Shown here piece by piece: positions 17,296 through 27,534 of a stretch of DNA of 64,000 nucleotides. Positions within the stretch are counted from its first letter, which is position 1; each line of letters starts with the position of its first letter. The position numbers and the translations under genes were made by a program. Source of the stretch: VAZQ01 sp963821505 (GTDB lineage Bacteria; Pseudomonadota; Alphaproteobacteria; Rhizobiales; Xanthobacteraceae); the NCBI GenBank assembly GCA_963821505.1, contig CAWGEH010000034.1, positions 372,001-436,000 of the forward strand, read 5' to 3'. The notes beneath the pieces are model-generated. The model saw only the letters and a list, made by a program, of their open reading frames with translations. It had not been told where the DNA came from and did not search any database.

Positions 17296-17441
17296 GCTCG
17301 GCCGATTTGTGCTTTGGCTGGTATCTCCGCCCAGCAGGAGCGACAAACAGACACGATCAAACTGATGTTCGAGAGTCCGGGCCAAATTGACACCCCACGC
17401 GAGACCTCCTAACATTATTTGCATTCATTCCCAAAGGCCCC

Positions 17442-18365
17442 ATGCTGCGAGATCTTTCCCCTTTGTCGACACCCGCCGACGATTATATCTCGTTCGACGC
17501 TATATATCCGGGAATGGTCGACGAAAATGGCGTTGCCGTATGGCGGGCATCGTGGAAGAGACGGCAAGAATTTCTACGCGACTGCGCTGGCGCCATCCAC
17601 CCGGCCTACTTCCGGGGTCTGCGGACGCTCGACCTTCGGCCTGACAGGTTTCCGACCCTGCCTGAAGTCAACCAGGTTTTGGCGAGTGCGGGCTGGCGTG
17701 CGGCTTGGGTTCCGGGCTTTATTCCTGCGCGCGAATTTGCAGGCCTCATCCGGGATCGCTGTTTTCCTGTTTCGGCAGGCGTGCGGGCTCTCGAATTCGT
17801 TGATCACGCGCCGATGCCGGACGCTCTCCATGACATTTGGGGTCATCTGCCGTTTCTGTTCGACGAGACCTACAGCGAGTATCTGCTCTTGATCGCCGAT
17901 GCCATAGTGCAGACCGCGCAGGGTCCATTGGAAGTCCAGTTGTACGAGGCCCGGAAGGAGCTGGGTCGGCTCGAGGCCAGGCATGCCTCCATGCCGGTGA
18001 TTCGCGATGCTCGTCGTCGATTGGATGACCTCGAGGCGATCGAGCGGACCTCCCCGCAGCTCTCGACCCGACTGTCGCGGTTGTTCCTTTGGTCGATCGA
18101 GTTCGGTCTCGTCGGGGGACCTGGGGACTTCGTCATTGTCGGTGCGGCAATTCTATCCTCCCCCCGCGAAGCCTACGGCGTCCTCAGGCATCCGCCCCGG
18201 ATCCACAGCTTTACGACCGACGCCTCGGACCATGAGATCCTGTTTACCGAGCCGCAGCAGCATCTGTTTGTTGCCTCCGACTTCGATACCTACAGGGATG
18301 TGCTCGTCCAGTGCTTGCTGAAATACGGCAACGCGATTCCAGTCAGTCACCCCCTGCCGCACTGA
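17442..18365 (+). CDS. Pterin-dependent aromatic amino acid hydroxylase family
   Basis: A 307-residue single-domain enzyme of the Phe/Tyr/Trp hydroxylase fold. The iron ligands are visible: His130 and His135 in LHDIWGHLPFLFDE and Glu220 in LFLWSIEFGLVGG. The spacing between the second His and the Glu is 85 residues, about 45 more than in phenylalanine hydroxylase. The extra part (about 162-208) is charged and helical, like the insertion found in a divergent bacterial hydroxylase subfamily. No regulatory ACT domain is present. Members use tetrahydropterin, O2 and Fe(II). Placed beside an NRPS and divergent from its PPTase, it probably supplies or tailors a hydroxylated aromatic building block, but substrate and position of hydroxylation cannot be told. 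Confidence 0.85.
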   Translation: MLRDLSPLSTPADDYISFDAIYPGMVDENGVAVWRASWKRRQEFLRDCAGAIHPAYFRGLRTLDLRPDRFPTLPEVNQVLASAGWRAAWVPGFIPAREFAGLIRDRCFPVSAGVRALEFVDHAPMPDALHDIWGHLPFLFDETYSEYLLLIADAIVQTAQGPLEVQLYEARKELGRLEARHASMPVIRDARRRLDDLEAIERTSPQLSTRLSRLFLWSIEFGLVGGPGDFVIVGAAILSSPREAYGVLRHPPRIHSFTTDASDHEILFTEPQQHLFVASDFDTYRDVLVQCLLKYGNAIPVSHPLPH

Positions 18366-18504
18366 GTTGCTGTCGGGTACCACCGAGGCCCCGGGCGGTA
18401 TTTCATCCCGCCTGAGATTTGCGGCAGAAGTCTTCCCCCCCGACGGTCATCGTCCGAAACACGCCGGTATTCTGCACGGCCTTGACCGCTTCGATCGGTT
18501 CATC

Positions 18505-21500
18505 TCAGGGGGCCTTCGCACCATTTTTGCGGGCTCTCTCTCGTGGCCAGCTTCTGCTGTCCTCGATCGCCACCCTTGCTTGCGCAGCCACCCATTGCGC
18601 ATGAGCTCGGCGGCGTGGACAGCCTTCCCTCGCCAGTCCCGACTGCGCGCCCACGCACGCACTTCGATACCCCCACGCCGGCTCCTTTGGACTGGAAACT
18701 GGTTGGCGCGAACGAAGCTCCGCGCCGGATGCGGAGCGACTTGATTTGGCGGCTTTGGGTCGCTCACTCCTGGCCGGCGCATACCGCGCCTGCAGGACGG
18801 CAATGGGCAGCGCCTCGAACAAGTCCGAGACCGCCAGTGTTGGTCCTGCCGGCGTTTCCCTGGTCTCGAGTACGTTTGCCAGTTCGGAAAAGCCTCGCGC
18901 CGTCAGCGACGCATCCCAGGCCGCGCCGGATGGCCATCGCCGGCCACCGTCGGTAGCTCGATCAAACAGGCGTGCAGTGACGACAATGACGGCTTCGCAG
19001 CCGCTGATGCGCGCAAAGGCCAGAAGCTCATTGCTATTGGGACCGACCATTTCGAGCGCAGCGTACGAGCCGTAGGCGAAAACGTTCGCGAGCCGCTGGC
19101 GTAACGCAAGAAGCCGGCGCATGACTGCAAATTTGATCCGGCCGTCAGGCCACGCCATGGTCAGGGCGATCCAATCGGGCACGTCGCCGCCTGCTTCGAG
19201 CGTCGACATTCGCGTCGCAAAGTCAACCGGGCGCCTGTTATCGGGATCAACCAGCGACAAGTCCCAGAACTCGGTGCCTTGATAGAAATCGGGGACGCCA
19301 GGCATGGTCGTCTTCACGACCAGCTGCGTCAGGCTCTTCAAGGCGCCGATGAGAGCTGCACGGCGCGCGAAGGCATCAAGAGAGACGATGAACTCCGCGG
19401 AATGCCGGCGATCGAGAAGGCGACGGAGAAATTGCGAGAGACCGGTCTCGTAGCTTTCATCCGGTGCCAGCCAGCTCGTTTGCTGCTTGCCTTCGCGGGC
19501 AGCTTTGACGGCGTAGGCCTGCATGCGCTGGATGAAGGCTGCATCTATGTCGCCGAGTGGCCAGGCACCGAGCAGCGCCTGATAAAGCATGTATTCGTGC
19601 GCCGGCGAGGGCATCCGTGACGGCCCGGAACCATCGATGAGTTTCGCATTGAGCGCGCGCCATTGGCGCACGCGTTGCGTCCAGTCCTCGGCAAGCTCCG
19701 ACAGGGCGACCAGCCGTGCGCGTGCGTCTTCGCCGCGTTTCGTATCGTGGGTCGCAGTCGCGGTCAGACCATGGGGCAGTCTGGCCGCGCGCTCCCGCAT
19801 GCGCTCGTGAAAGTCCGCGATCGACAGGCCACCGGCTGCAGGATCGCCGCCGACTTCGTTGAGCGCCAACAGGCGGTGATAACGATAGAAGGCGGTGTCC
19901 TCCAGTGATTTTGCCATCACAGGCCCGGTGAATTGCTGCACTTTGAAGGCAAACCTGCGCCCGCGTGCGCTGCTATAGCCGGCTCGCCCTGGGGAGACGA
20001 GGTCACCCGTCAATGCGTCGCGCAGGAAGTCGAAAACGCCGACATCCGGGCCAAACCACTCCGCGCGCGCTTTGGTGATCGCGGCCTCGATGATGGCGCG
20101 ATCCTCTCGGCTCGGACCCGAGGGCGTGATGTAAGTGCGATAGATCGGGAAGTGTACGACGAAGAGTTCGAATGCGGCACGAAGGCGCTCGGGTGCATAA
20201 TCGCGGGTCGCGTAGTGACCGGCCGCAATGCGGGCAAGCAGACGCGTCAACACCGTAAACTCGCTCGCCAAAATGGTTGCGATCACGCGGCGCTTGGCTT
20301 CGATGAGAATCGCATCGAACCTGCGTTCATCCCCGCTCACGGCGCGCCAGATCTTTTCGAGCGGGGCGAGGCCGCGATCATCGAGCAGGACGCGCGAAAT
20401 CACGTTGAGCCATTCGTATCCCGTCGTGCCCACGACCCCGGCGAAGCGTGGCAGGCGCTCGCCGTCAGCGAGTATCTTTTCCACGACGATGTAAAGGCCT
20501 GGACTGCTGCCGGGCGGCTTCTCGACATCAATGAGCCGCTGCAGCCGGCGGAAGTATTGATGCGGATCCCGCAGACCGTCGATGTGATCCAAGCGCAGTC
20601 CGTGCAGGCAACCCTCTGCAATGAGCCGGCGGACGAGGGCGTGACTGTCATGAAACGCGTGGGCATCTTCCACCCGCAATCCCGCCAGCGAGTTGATGTC
20701 GAAAAAGCGCCTATAGTTGATTTCGCTGCCGGCCAGCCGCCAATTCGCGAGCCGATAGTGCTGACGTTCCAGCAAGTGATGCAGCGCAAGGGTTGCGCCC
20801 GGGTCGCTCGAACCAGGTCGATAGGCACGCAGCCCTCGCTCGATGATCTCCTTGCCGCCCTCGATTGCGGCAAGCTCGGCTTTGAAAGCCGGGGCCTGCG
20901 GCCGCGGGGGATTGTGCGGGCCCTGATATCGCGTCGCCAATTCGATCAGCTTATGGCCGGCGGTCTCATCCCGCGCGCTCGCCTCCGTCACAATTTTCTG
21001 CAGGATCTCGCCGTACCGATTTGGCCCGATCGGAAGCCGATGCTCGTAGTACCAAGCGGAGAAGCTTCCCTCGGCGGGGTCGTATCGAAGCGCGATCTCG
21101 CCGTTCTCCAACGCCTCCCCATATGAGCGTCCGAGGATGGGGATCAAAATGCCGCCGCGCGGACGTCCCGGCAGGGTCTCCCAGTCAATGTCGAAATAAT
21201 TCGCGTAGGGCGATTTCGGCCCCCATTCCAGCACGTCGAGCCACCACGGATTGTCGGCGTAGTGAACGCCCATATGGTTGGGAACGAAATCGAGAATCAG
21301 TCCCATGTCGGCGTTGCGGAGGGCATCGCACAGGCGTCGAAACGCTTCCTCGCCGCCAAGCTCGGGATTGAGCGCATTGTGATCGACGACATCATAGCCG
21401 TGGGTGCTGCCGGCGCGCGCCTTGAGGAATGGCGAGGCGTAGAGGTGACTGATGCCGAGAGCGTGGAGATAAGGCACGAGCGCCGCGGCGTCGTCGAATC

Positions 21501-21558
21501 CGAAATCCCGCGTGAGCTGCAGTCGATACGTTGCGATCGGGATAGCGGGCGGCATCAT
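18505..21558 (-). CDS. treY: Maltooligosyl trehalose synthase
   Basis: A 1017-residue GH13 enzyme that rearranges the reducing-end linkage of maltodextrins to make maltooligosyl trehalose, the substrate of TreZ. It starts PPAIPIATYRLQLTRDFGF and shows the family sites GLRLDHIDGL (nucleophile Asp), the VVEKILADGE acid region and TATHDTKRGED. The ATG at 21558 overlaps the TreZ stop (ATGATG). About 80-90 residues after LFEALPIAVLQARYAP are Arg/Ser/Ala-rich, unlike other TreY proteins, and may come from an indel near 18770 or be a real extension. It is the last gene of the six-gene operon. Confidence 0.94.
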   Translation of the reverse strand: MMPPAIPIATYRLQLTRDFGFDDAAALVPYLHALGISHLYASPFLKARAGSTHGYDVVDHNALNPELGGEEAFRRLCDALRNADMGLILDFVPNHMGVHYADNPWWLDVLEWGPKSPYANYFDIDWETLPGRPRGGILIPILGRSYGEALENGEIALRYDPAEGSFSAWYYEHRLPIGPNRYGEILQKIVTEASARDETAGHKLIELATRYQGPHNPPRPQAPAFKAELAAIEGGKEIIERGLRAYRPGSSDPGATLALHHLLERQHYRLANWRLAGSEINYRRFFDINSLAGLRVEDAHAFHDSHALVRRLIAEGCLHGLRLDHIDGLRDPHQYFRRLQRLIDVEKPPGSSPGLYIVVEKILADGERLPRFAGVVGTTGYEWLNVISRVLLDDRGLAPLEKIWRAVSGDERRFDAILIEAKRRVIATILASEFTVLTRLLARIAAGHYATRDYAPERLRAAFELFVVHFPIYRTYITPSGPSREDRAIIEAAITKARAEWFGPDVGVFDFLRDALTGDLVSPGRAGYSSARGRRFAFKVQQFTGPVMAKSLEDTAFYRYHRLLALNEVGGDPAAGGLSIADFHERMRERAARLPHGLTATATHDTKRGEDARARLVALSELAEDWTQRVRQWRALNAKLIDGSGPSRMPSPAHEYMLYQALLGAWPLGDIDAAFIQRMQAYAVKAAREGKQQTSWLAPDESYETGLSQFLRRLLDRRHSAEFIVSLDAFARRAALIGALKSLTQLVVKTTMPGVPDFYQGTEFWDLSLVDPDNRRPVDFATRMSTLEAGGDVPDWIALTMAWPDGRIKFAVMRRLLALRQRLANVFAYGSYAALEMVGPNSNELLAFARISGCEAVIVVTARLFDRATDGGRRWPSGAAWDASLTARGFSELANVLETRETPAGPTLAVSDLFEALPIAVLQARYAPARSERPKAAKSSRSASGAELRSRQPVSSPKEPAWGYRSACVGAQSGLAREGCPRRRAHAQWVAAQARVAIEDSRSWPRERARKNGAKAP

Positions 21559-23316
21559 CCCTCTCCGATCCCCCAGAACACCGACCACGGCGGCAGCCGC
21601 TCGCTCGGGTGCCCGCCCCAGATCGGGCGCCCCGGACGAAAGCCGGGAGGCAGGTCCGCGTGGGTTCCGGCGAGATTGGCCAGCAGGTTGAACGTTTTGC
21701 CGTCGGCGAGCGTCCACTGCGCCCTCAGTACACGCTCGTGCTGGGCGGATCCGAATTTCGCTCCGGCGAGAAGCGTTGCGATCTCTCGCCGCGTTGCCAG
21801 CAACTTGCTTACGAGCGTCAGCCGCGTGCGGCCTTCCGCGCTCGTTCGCGCATCCCAGTCCAGCACGGCGGAGCGAAAGGTCTCGTGCGCGAGCGGATCG
21901 GGGATCTCATCGCCCAACTCGGCATAGGCTGCCTTGAATTCCTCGCGCCGACCCTTGCGCACCGCGTCCGCCAGCGCTCCGCCAAAATCGCAAAAGAACG
22001 GAAATGGCCGCCTCGAGCCCCATTCTTCGCCCATGAACAAGAGCGGCGGCATTGGCGCGAGCAGCGTGACGGCGAGCGCCGCGCTGAGGGCGGCCGTGTC
22101 CGCCTGCGTCGCCAAGCGCTCGCCCAGGGGACGATTGCCGATCTGATCGTGGTTCTGCAGAAAATTGACAAAGGCCGCGGGCGGTAGCGATCCTGACGCT
22201 TCGCCGCGGCGACGCCCCCGGCGATGAGACGAAGTCTCGCCCTGGTAGGCAAAGCCCGAAGACAAGATGCGCGCGAGATGATCGAGAGCGCGGGTGGCGT
22301 AATCCGCATAATATCCCTTGTCCTCTCCGGTCAGCAGAACGTGCCAGGCATGATGGTAGTCGTCGTTCCATTGCGCGCGGTATTGTCCTTGCGGCGGATC
22401 GGTCAGGGGATCAAGCAGGCTTGCCCGATTGTCGTCGTTCTCGAGCACAAGGTGGATGTGTCGCCCGGTTGCGGCGGCGAAATGCCCGACCACGCGGCTA
22501 AGATCGTGCAGCATGGAGGGCTGCCCCGCCTCGACGATGGCATGGACGGCGTCAAGCCGCAGACCGTCGAAGCGATAGCGCTCCAGCCAGTGGAGGGCAT
22601 TGCCGATGACGAAGGCCCGCACCTGCGAAACGCGGTAATCAATCGCGTGTCCCCACGGCGTGTGCGCGCGAGCGAAGAACGACGGCGCGTAGCGATGAAG
22701 ATAATTTCCTTCCGGACCGAAATGATTGTAGACGACGTCGAGAAAGACCATGAGGCCGCGCGCATGGGCTTCATCGATCAGCTCGCGTAGATCATCGGGA
22801 CGGCCATAGGCGCTGTCCGGCGCGTAGAACAGCACACCATCGTAGCCCCAGTTTCGGCGTCCGGCGAAATCGGCAATCGGCATCAACTCGATTGCCGTCA
22901 TTCCGGTATCGACGAGATGGTCGAGTTTCTCGATCGCGGAACGAAATGTCCCCCCGGACGTGAACGTGCCGACATGGAGCTCCAGGAACACGGCATCGTC
23001 CCAGGGCCGTCCGCGCCATTCGCTCGTCCGCCATTTGAAGCGCTCGTGATCGATGACCTCGCTCGGCCCCGACACGTCCTCCGGTTGGAAGTGTGACGCC
23101 GGATCCGGAACCTCGATCTCGCCATCGATGCGATACTTGTAGAGCGTGCCGGCTGGCGCACGCGGGATTGTGACCTCGTACCAGCCTTCGGGATGTGCCG
23201 GCATTGAATGCGCCCGATCGAGCACGACGTCGACCCGCTTGGCCGCCGGAGCCCAGAGTTCGAAACGTGACTCCGTCCCGATGCAGCTCTGCGCCAAAGC
23301 GCATGCTGGCCGTCAT
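21555..23316 (-). CDS. treZ: Maltooligosyl trehalose trehalohydrolase (one frameshift)
   Basis: TreZ cleaves trehalose from the end of maltooligosyl trehalose. The GH13 sites DGLRLDAVHAI, the LENDDN acid region and NHDQIGNR are intact in the frame ending at 21555. The true N-terminus, MRFGAELHRDGVTFR, is in another frame and joins LWAPAAKRVDVVL across one extra A at about 23265. I take the ATG at 23316 as the start because it overlaps the glgX stop (ATGA); a second ATG at 23304 is possible. Corrected length is about 587 residues, normal for the family. Without the correction the frame opens only at 23297. Confidence 0.92.
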
Positions 23317-25415
23317 GTCGCCCCCGAAAATGCCAGGATTGATCGCGGCGGTGCTTGCAATTTCGAACCCGATGCGAATTCCGCACCGAGGCGCGGCTGG
23401 GGCGCCGTTTCAAGCACCACGGTCCAGCGACTGTATTCCGACAGCGCAGGCAGCGTGAACTCGATCGTCTCCACGGCGGCATTGAGCACGATGAAAAGCG
23501 GCACGCCTCCCCGCTGCGTCGGGCCAAGGACATAGGACAAGAAGCGCCCCTCCGGAAAATTCCAGTCCTGCTCGGTCATCTCGGTGGCTCGAGGCGTCAG
23601 CCATAGAACGCCGAACGAACCATCCGCGCGATGCCCCTCCACCCAATGCCGCAGGCGCAACTGAGGGAAACGCCGGCGCAGCTCGCTGAGCTGCCCCAGC
23701 AGCGAGACCATGTCCTCGTCGCTGCCGAGCGCAGACCAATCCACCCAGCCGATCGCGTCATCTTGGCAATAGGCATTGTTGTTGCCATTCTGGCTGTTGC
23801 CGACTTCGTCGCCGGCCAGCAGCAGCGGGACGCCGTGCGCCAACATCAGGCTTGCGAGCAGATTGCGCCGCAACTGCCGCCTCAACCCAAGCACATCGTG
23901 ATCATCCGTTGGTCCTTCGACGCCGCAATTCGTGCTGTGATTTTCATCGGAGCCGTCGCGATTGTCCTCGCCATTTGCCTCATTGTGCTTGCGCTCGTAG
24001 CTCACGAGATCGGCAAGCGTGAAGCCGTCATGAACCGTAACGTAGTTGATGCTCGAGCGCGGGCTGCGGCCGTCGTGCGCGAACAGGTCCGCGGAACCCG
24101 TCATGCGGCGGCCAAGCTCGCCGATGAGGTTGCCTTCGCCTGACCAGTAGCGGCGCAACGTCCGACGAAAATGGTCGTTCCACTCCGACCAGCCGGGCGC
24201 GAAGCCGCCGACCCGATAGCCGCCGGGACCGAGGTCCCACGGTTCGGCGATCAGCTTGGCCCCGGCCAGCACGGGATCTTGCCGGATGGCGGCGAAGAAG
24301 GCCGCCCCGCGGTCGAATCCGTTCGGCCCGCGGCCGAGCGTGGTGGCAAGATCGAACCTGAAACCATCGACGTGGCAGACCTCGACCCAATAGCGTAGCG
24401 AGTCCATCACCATCTGCAGCACGCGGGGGTGGGTGAGATTGAGCGCGTTCCCGCAACCGGTGAAGTCGTCGTAATAGCGCGGCTGATCCGGCAGCAGCCA
24501 GTAATACGAGGTGTTGTCGATGCCGCGGAAGCTCAGCGTCGGCCCGAGGTGGTTGCCTTCCGCCGTGTGGTTGTATACGACGTCGAGAATGATCTCGATT
24601 CCGGCGTCGTGCAGGCGCGACACGGTCGAGCGAAACGCGTCGGGTGCTCCGTCCACCCCGTAGCGGCCGGCCGGCGCGAAAAAGCCGATGGTGTTGTAGC
24701 CCCAGTAGTTGTTGAGTCCGCGCTCGATCAGGTGCCGGTCGTCGACGAAGGCGTGGATCGGAAGCAGCTCGAGCGCCGTCACCCCGAGCCGTTTGAGATG
24801 GTCGATGACGGCAGGTGCGGTGAGGCCGCGAAATGTGCCGCGCCACGCCGGGGGGACGTCCTCGCGTTGTTGCGTGAGCCCTTTGACGTGGGCTTCATAA
24901 ATGACGGTCTCTTCCCACGGGATCAGGGGCCTGCGCTCCTCGCCCCAGGTGAACGCTTCGTCGATGACGACGCTCTTCGGCATTCCGCGTGCATTGTCCC
25001 GTCGGTCGAACGACAGGTCGGCCCGCGCGCTTCCAGCGCGATAGCCGAAATGCGCATCGTTCCAGACGAGGCGACCGGTGAGCTGTCTGGCATAAGGGTC
25101 GATGAGGAGTTTGTGCGAGTTGAAGCGGAGTCCGCGCTCGGGCTCATAGCGGCCGTGAACCCGGTACCCATAGAGCTGTCCCGGTGCGACATCGTTGAGG
25201 TAGCCGTGCCAGACGTCCTCCGTCCTCTCCGGCAGCGCAATGCGCTCGAGCTCGCGCCGGCCCTGGCTGTCGAACAGACAGAGCTCCACCTTTTCGGCAT
25301 TCGCCGAGAACAGCGCGAAGTTGGTTCCTCGGCCATCCCAGGTGGCGCCGAGCGGATGCGGTGCGCCGGCGGAAAGCCGCCCGCTACCGCGCCGGAACGA
25401 GAAAAATTGCAGCAA
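23313..25415 (-). CDS. glgX: Glycogen debranching enzyme
   Basis: A GH13 isoamylase-type enzyme that hydrolyses alpha-1,6 branches of glycogen, releasing linear maltodextrins for TreY or MalQ. It has the N-terminal sugar-binding domain (LSAGAPHPLGATWDGRGTNF) and catalytic sites DGFRFDLATTLGR, LIAEPWDLG and YVTVHDGFTLADLV. No ATG lies near the expected N-terminus. A TTG at 25415 gives 700 residues, the usual length, and overlaps the end of glgB by about 30 bases. The frame is open to 25514, which would add 33 unlikely residues. The stop overlaps the start of treZ. The start is uncertain. Confidence 0.93.
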   Translation of the reverse strand: MLQFFSFRRGSGRLSAGAPHPLGATWDGRGTNFALFSANAEKVELCLFDSQGRRELERIALPERTEDVWHGYLNDVAPGQLYGYRVHGRYEPERGLRFNSHKLLIDPYARQLTGRLVWNDAHFGYRAGSARADLSFDRRDNARGMPKSVVIDEAFTWGEERRPLIPWEETVIYEAHVKGLTQQREDVPPAWRGTFRGLTAPAVIDHLKRLGVTALELLPIHAFVDDRHLIERGLNNYWGYNTIGFFAPAGRYGVDGAPDAFRSTVSRLHDAGIEIILDVVYNHTAEGNHLGPTLSFRGIDNTSYYWLLPDQPRYYDDFTGCGNALNLTHPRVLQMVMDSLRYWVEVCHVDGFRFDLATTLGRGPNGFDRGAAFFAAIRQDPVLAGAKLIAEPWDLGPGGYRVGGFAPGWSEWNDHFRRTLRRYWSGEGNLIGELGRRMTGSADLFAHDGRSPRSSINYVTVHDGFTLADLVSYERKHNEANGEDNRDGSDENHSTNCGVEGPTDDHDVLGLRRQLRRNLLASLMLAHGVPLLLAGDEVGNSQNGNNNAYCQDDAIGWVDWSALGSDEDMVSLLGQLSELRRRFPQLRLRHWVEGHRADGSFGVLWLTPRATEMTEQDWNFPEGRFLSYVLGPTQRGGVPLFIVLNAAVETIEFTLPALSEYSRWTVVLETAPQPRLGAEFASGSKLQAPPRSILAFSGAT

Positions 25416-27534
25416 GGGGCGGAATAACAAGGCTGACCTCGGGAATGGCGCCCTCGTCCAACGTGCTGACCGCGCCGCCGTTCCCGACGTCGCTGCCGCC
25501 GTAAAGGGCAGCATCGGTATTGAGGAGCTCGCGCCAGGTCCCGAAAAACGGAACCTTGATGCGGTAGTCCCGATAGACCTCGGGGGTGAAGTTGACCACG
25601 ACCAGGCAACGCTCCCGCGTCTCGCGTCCTTTCCGCAGCCAGGCGAAGACGCTACGGGCGGCGTCGTCCGTGACCAGCCACTCGAATCCCGCGCTTTCGC
25701 AATCGAGCTCGTGCAGCGCCGGCAAACTCCGGTAAAGGCGGTTGAGATCGCGAATCAGCGCCTGGATACCCGCATGCCGGGGGTCCTCGAGCAGGTGCCA
25801 ATCAAGCGAATGGTCGTGCCGCCATTCGTTCTGCTGGGCGAACTCGTTGCCCATGAACAAAAGTTTCTTGCCGGGATGTCCGAACAGGAAGCCGTAATAG
25901 GCGCGCAGATTGGCAAAGCGTTGCCAGTCATCTCCCGGCATGCGGCCAAGGATGGAACGCTTGCCGTGCACGACCTCGTCGTGGGAAAGCGGCAGGATGA
26001 AGTTCTCGAAGAACGCGTAGTGCAAGCCAAACAGTATCTGCCCGTGATGATGTCTGCGGTAGATGGGATCTTTGCTCATGTATTCAAGCGTGTCGTGCAT
26101 CCATCCCATATTCCACTTGTAACCGAAGCCGAGGCCCCCCCAATCGACCGGCCGCGATACCATCGGCCAGGCCGTCGATTCCTCTGCTGCCGTGGTGGCA
26201 TGGGGAAATCGCGAGAACACCTCCATGTTGACGCGGCGGAGAAGGCTGATGGCGTCGAGATTTTCGCGGCCGCCATATTTGTTCGGGATCCAGTCGCCCT
26301 CGGGCCGGCTGTAATCGAGATAAAGCATGGACGCGACGGCATCCACGCGCAGTCCGTCAACGCCGTAACGGTCGAGCCAGAACAAGCCACTGGCAAGCAG
26401 GAAATTGGCGACTTCGATTCGCCCGTAGTTGTACACGAGGGTATTCCAATCGAGGTGGCGCCCTTGCTTCGGATCGTCGTGCTCGTAGAGCGCAGTTCCG
26501 TCGAAGCGGCTGAGCCCGTGTGGATCGTCTGGGAAGTGTCCCGGGACCCAGTCCAGAATGACCGCGAGCCCTTCACGGTGGCACGCGTCGATCAGGACGG
26601 CAAAGTCGCCGGGAGGACCGAAGCGACTGGTGGGAGCAAACAGCCCCGTTGGCTGATATCCCCAGGATCCGTCGAACGGATGCTCGCTGATCGGCAGGAA
26701 CTCGACATGCGTGAATCCCAGGTCGCGCACGTAGGCGGGTAACTCCTCCGCGAGCTCGCGGTAGGTCAGCCAACGGCCGCCCCCGCAGCGGCGCCACGAC
26801 CCGAGATGCACCTCGTAGATGGATATGGGAGCGCTCAGGGCATTGGCCGCGGCGGGTGCGGGTCGGGGCCGCGCAATCTCGTCCTGGTCCACCACGATCG
26901 AAGCCGTCTGCGGCCGCAGCTCGGCGGCGAATGCCAGCGGATCGGATTTCAAGGGTAACAAGTGGCCGTCGCGCCCGATCAGCTCGTATTTGTACTTGGC
27001 GCCGGGCGGGACATCGGGCACGAAAATTTCCCAAAAGCCGTTGCCGCGCACGCGCATTGCGTGGCGTCGTCCGTCCCACAGATTGAAATCACCGACGACG
27101 CTGACCCGCTGGGCCGCGGGGGCGAACACCGCGAAGGCGACACCTGCTACGCCGTCGAGCGCCATCGGATGGGCGCCGAGCTTCTCGTAGAGATGCAGGT
27201 GCGTTCCTTCACCGAGCAGGTAGATATCCAAATCGGACAAGATCGGGGGGAACCGGTAAGGATCCTCGATCTCGACCTGCCGTTCGCCGTAGCGCGCCCG
27301 CACACGATAGCGTTGCGACCCGTTCGTCAGCCGGCCCTCGAACAGGCCGACATCATGGATGCGTTGCAGCTCGTTTTGATGACCCCGTTCGTCGATGATT
27401 GCCACTCCTTCCGCGTCCGGAAGAAAGACGCGCACCAGCGACACGTTGCCCTCGACATGCGGGCCGAGATAGCGGAAGGGATCGGAATGGCGACCCTCGA
27501 TGACGGCATAGGCGTCCTGGGTGAGCGAGCTCAC
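25384..27534 (-). CDS. glgB: 1,4-alpha-glucan branching enzyme
   Basis: GlgB introduces alpha-1,6 branches into the alpha-1,4 glucan built by GlgE. The 716-residue protein has the N-terminal N1/CBM48 domains, then YEVHLGSWRR and the GH13 sites DGLRVDAVASMLYLDYSR (nucleophile), TAAEESTAWP (acid) and LSHDEVVHGKRS. I chose the GTG at 27534 because it overlaps the stop of treS (GTGA) and gives a normal N-terminus. The frame is open 54 codons further upstream, inside treS. Its place between treS/mak and glgX fits the GlgE glycogen route. Confidence 0.95.
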   Translation of the reverse strand: MSSLTQDAYAVIEGRHSDPFRYLGPHVEGNVSLVRVFLPDAEGVAIIDERGHQNELQRIHDVGLFEGRLTNGSQRYRVRARYGERQVEIEDPYRFPPILSDLDIYLLGEGTHLHLYEKLGAHPMALDGVAGVAFAVFAPAAQRVSVVGDFNLWDGRRHAMRVRGNGFWEIFVPDVPPGAKYKYELIGRDGHLLPLKSDPLAFAAELRPQTASIVVDQDEIARPRPAPAAANALSAPISIYEVHLGSWRRCGGGRWLTYRELAEELPAYVRDLGFTHVEFLPISEHPFDGSWGYQPTGLFAPTSRFGPPGDFAVLIDACHREGLAVILDWVPGHFPDDPHGLSRFDGTALYEHDDPKQGRHLDWNTLVYNYGRIEVANFLLASGLFWLDRYGVDGLRVDAVASMLYLDYSRPEGDWIPNKYGGRENLDAISLLRRVNMEVFSRFPHATTAAEESTAWPMVSRPVDWGGLGFGYKWNMGWMHDTLEYMSKDPIYRRHHHGQILFGLHYAFFENFILPLSHDEVVHGKRSILGRMPGDDWQRFANLRAYYGFLFGHPGKKLLFMGNEFAQQNEWRHDHSLDWHLLEDPRHAGIQALIRDLNRLYRSLPALHELDCESAGFEWLVTDDAARSVFAWLRKGRETRERCLVVVNFTPEVYRDYRIKVPFFGTWRELLNTDAALYGGSDVGNGGAVSTLDEGAIPEVSLVIPPLAAIFLVPAR

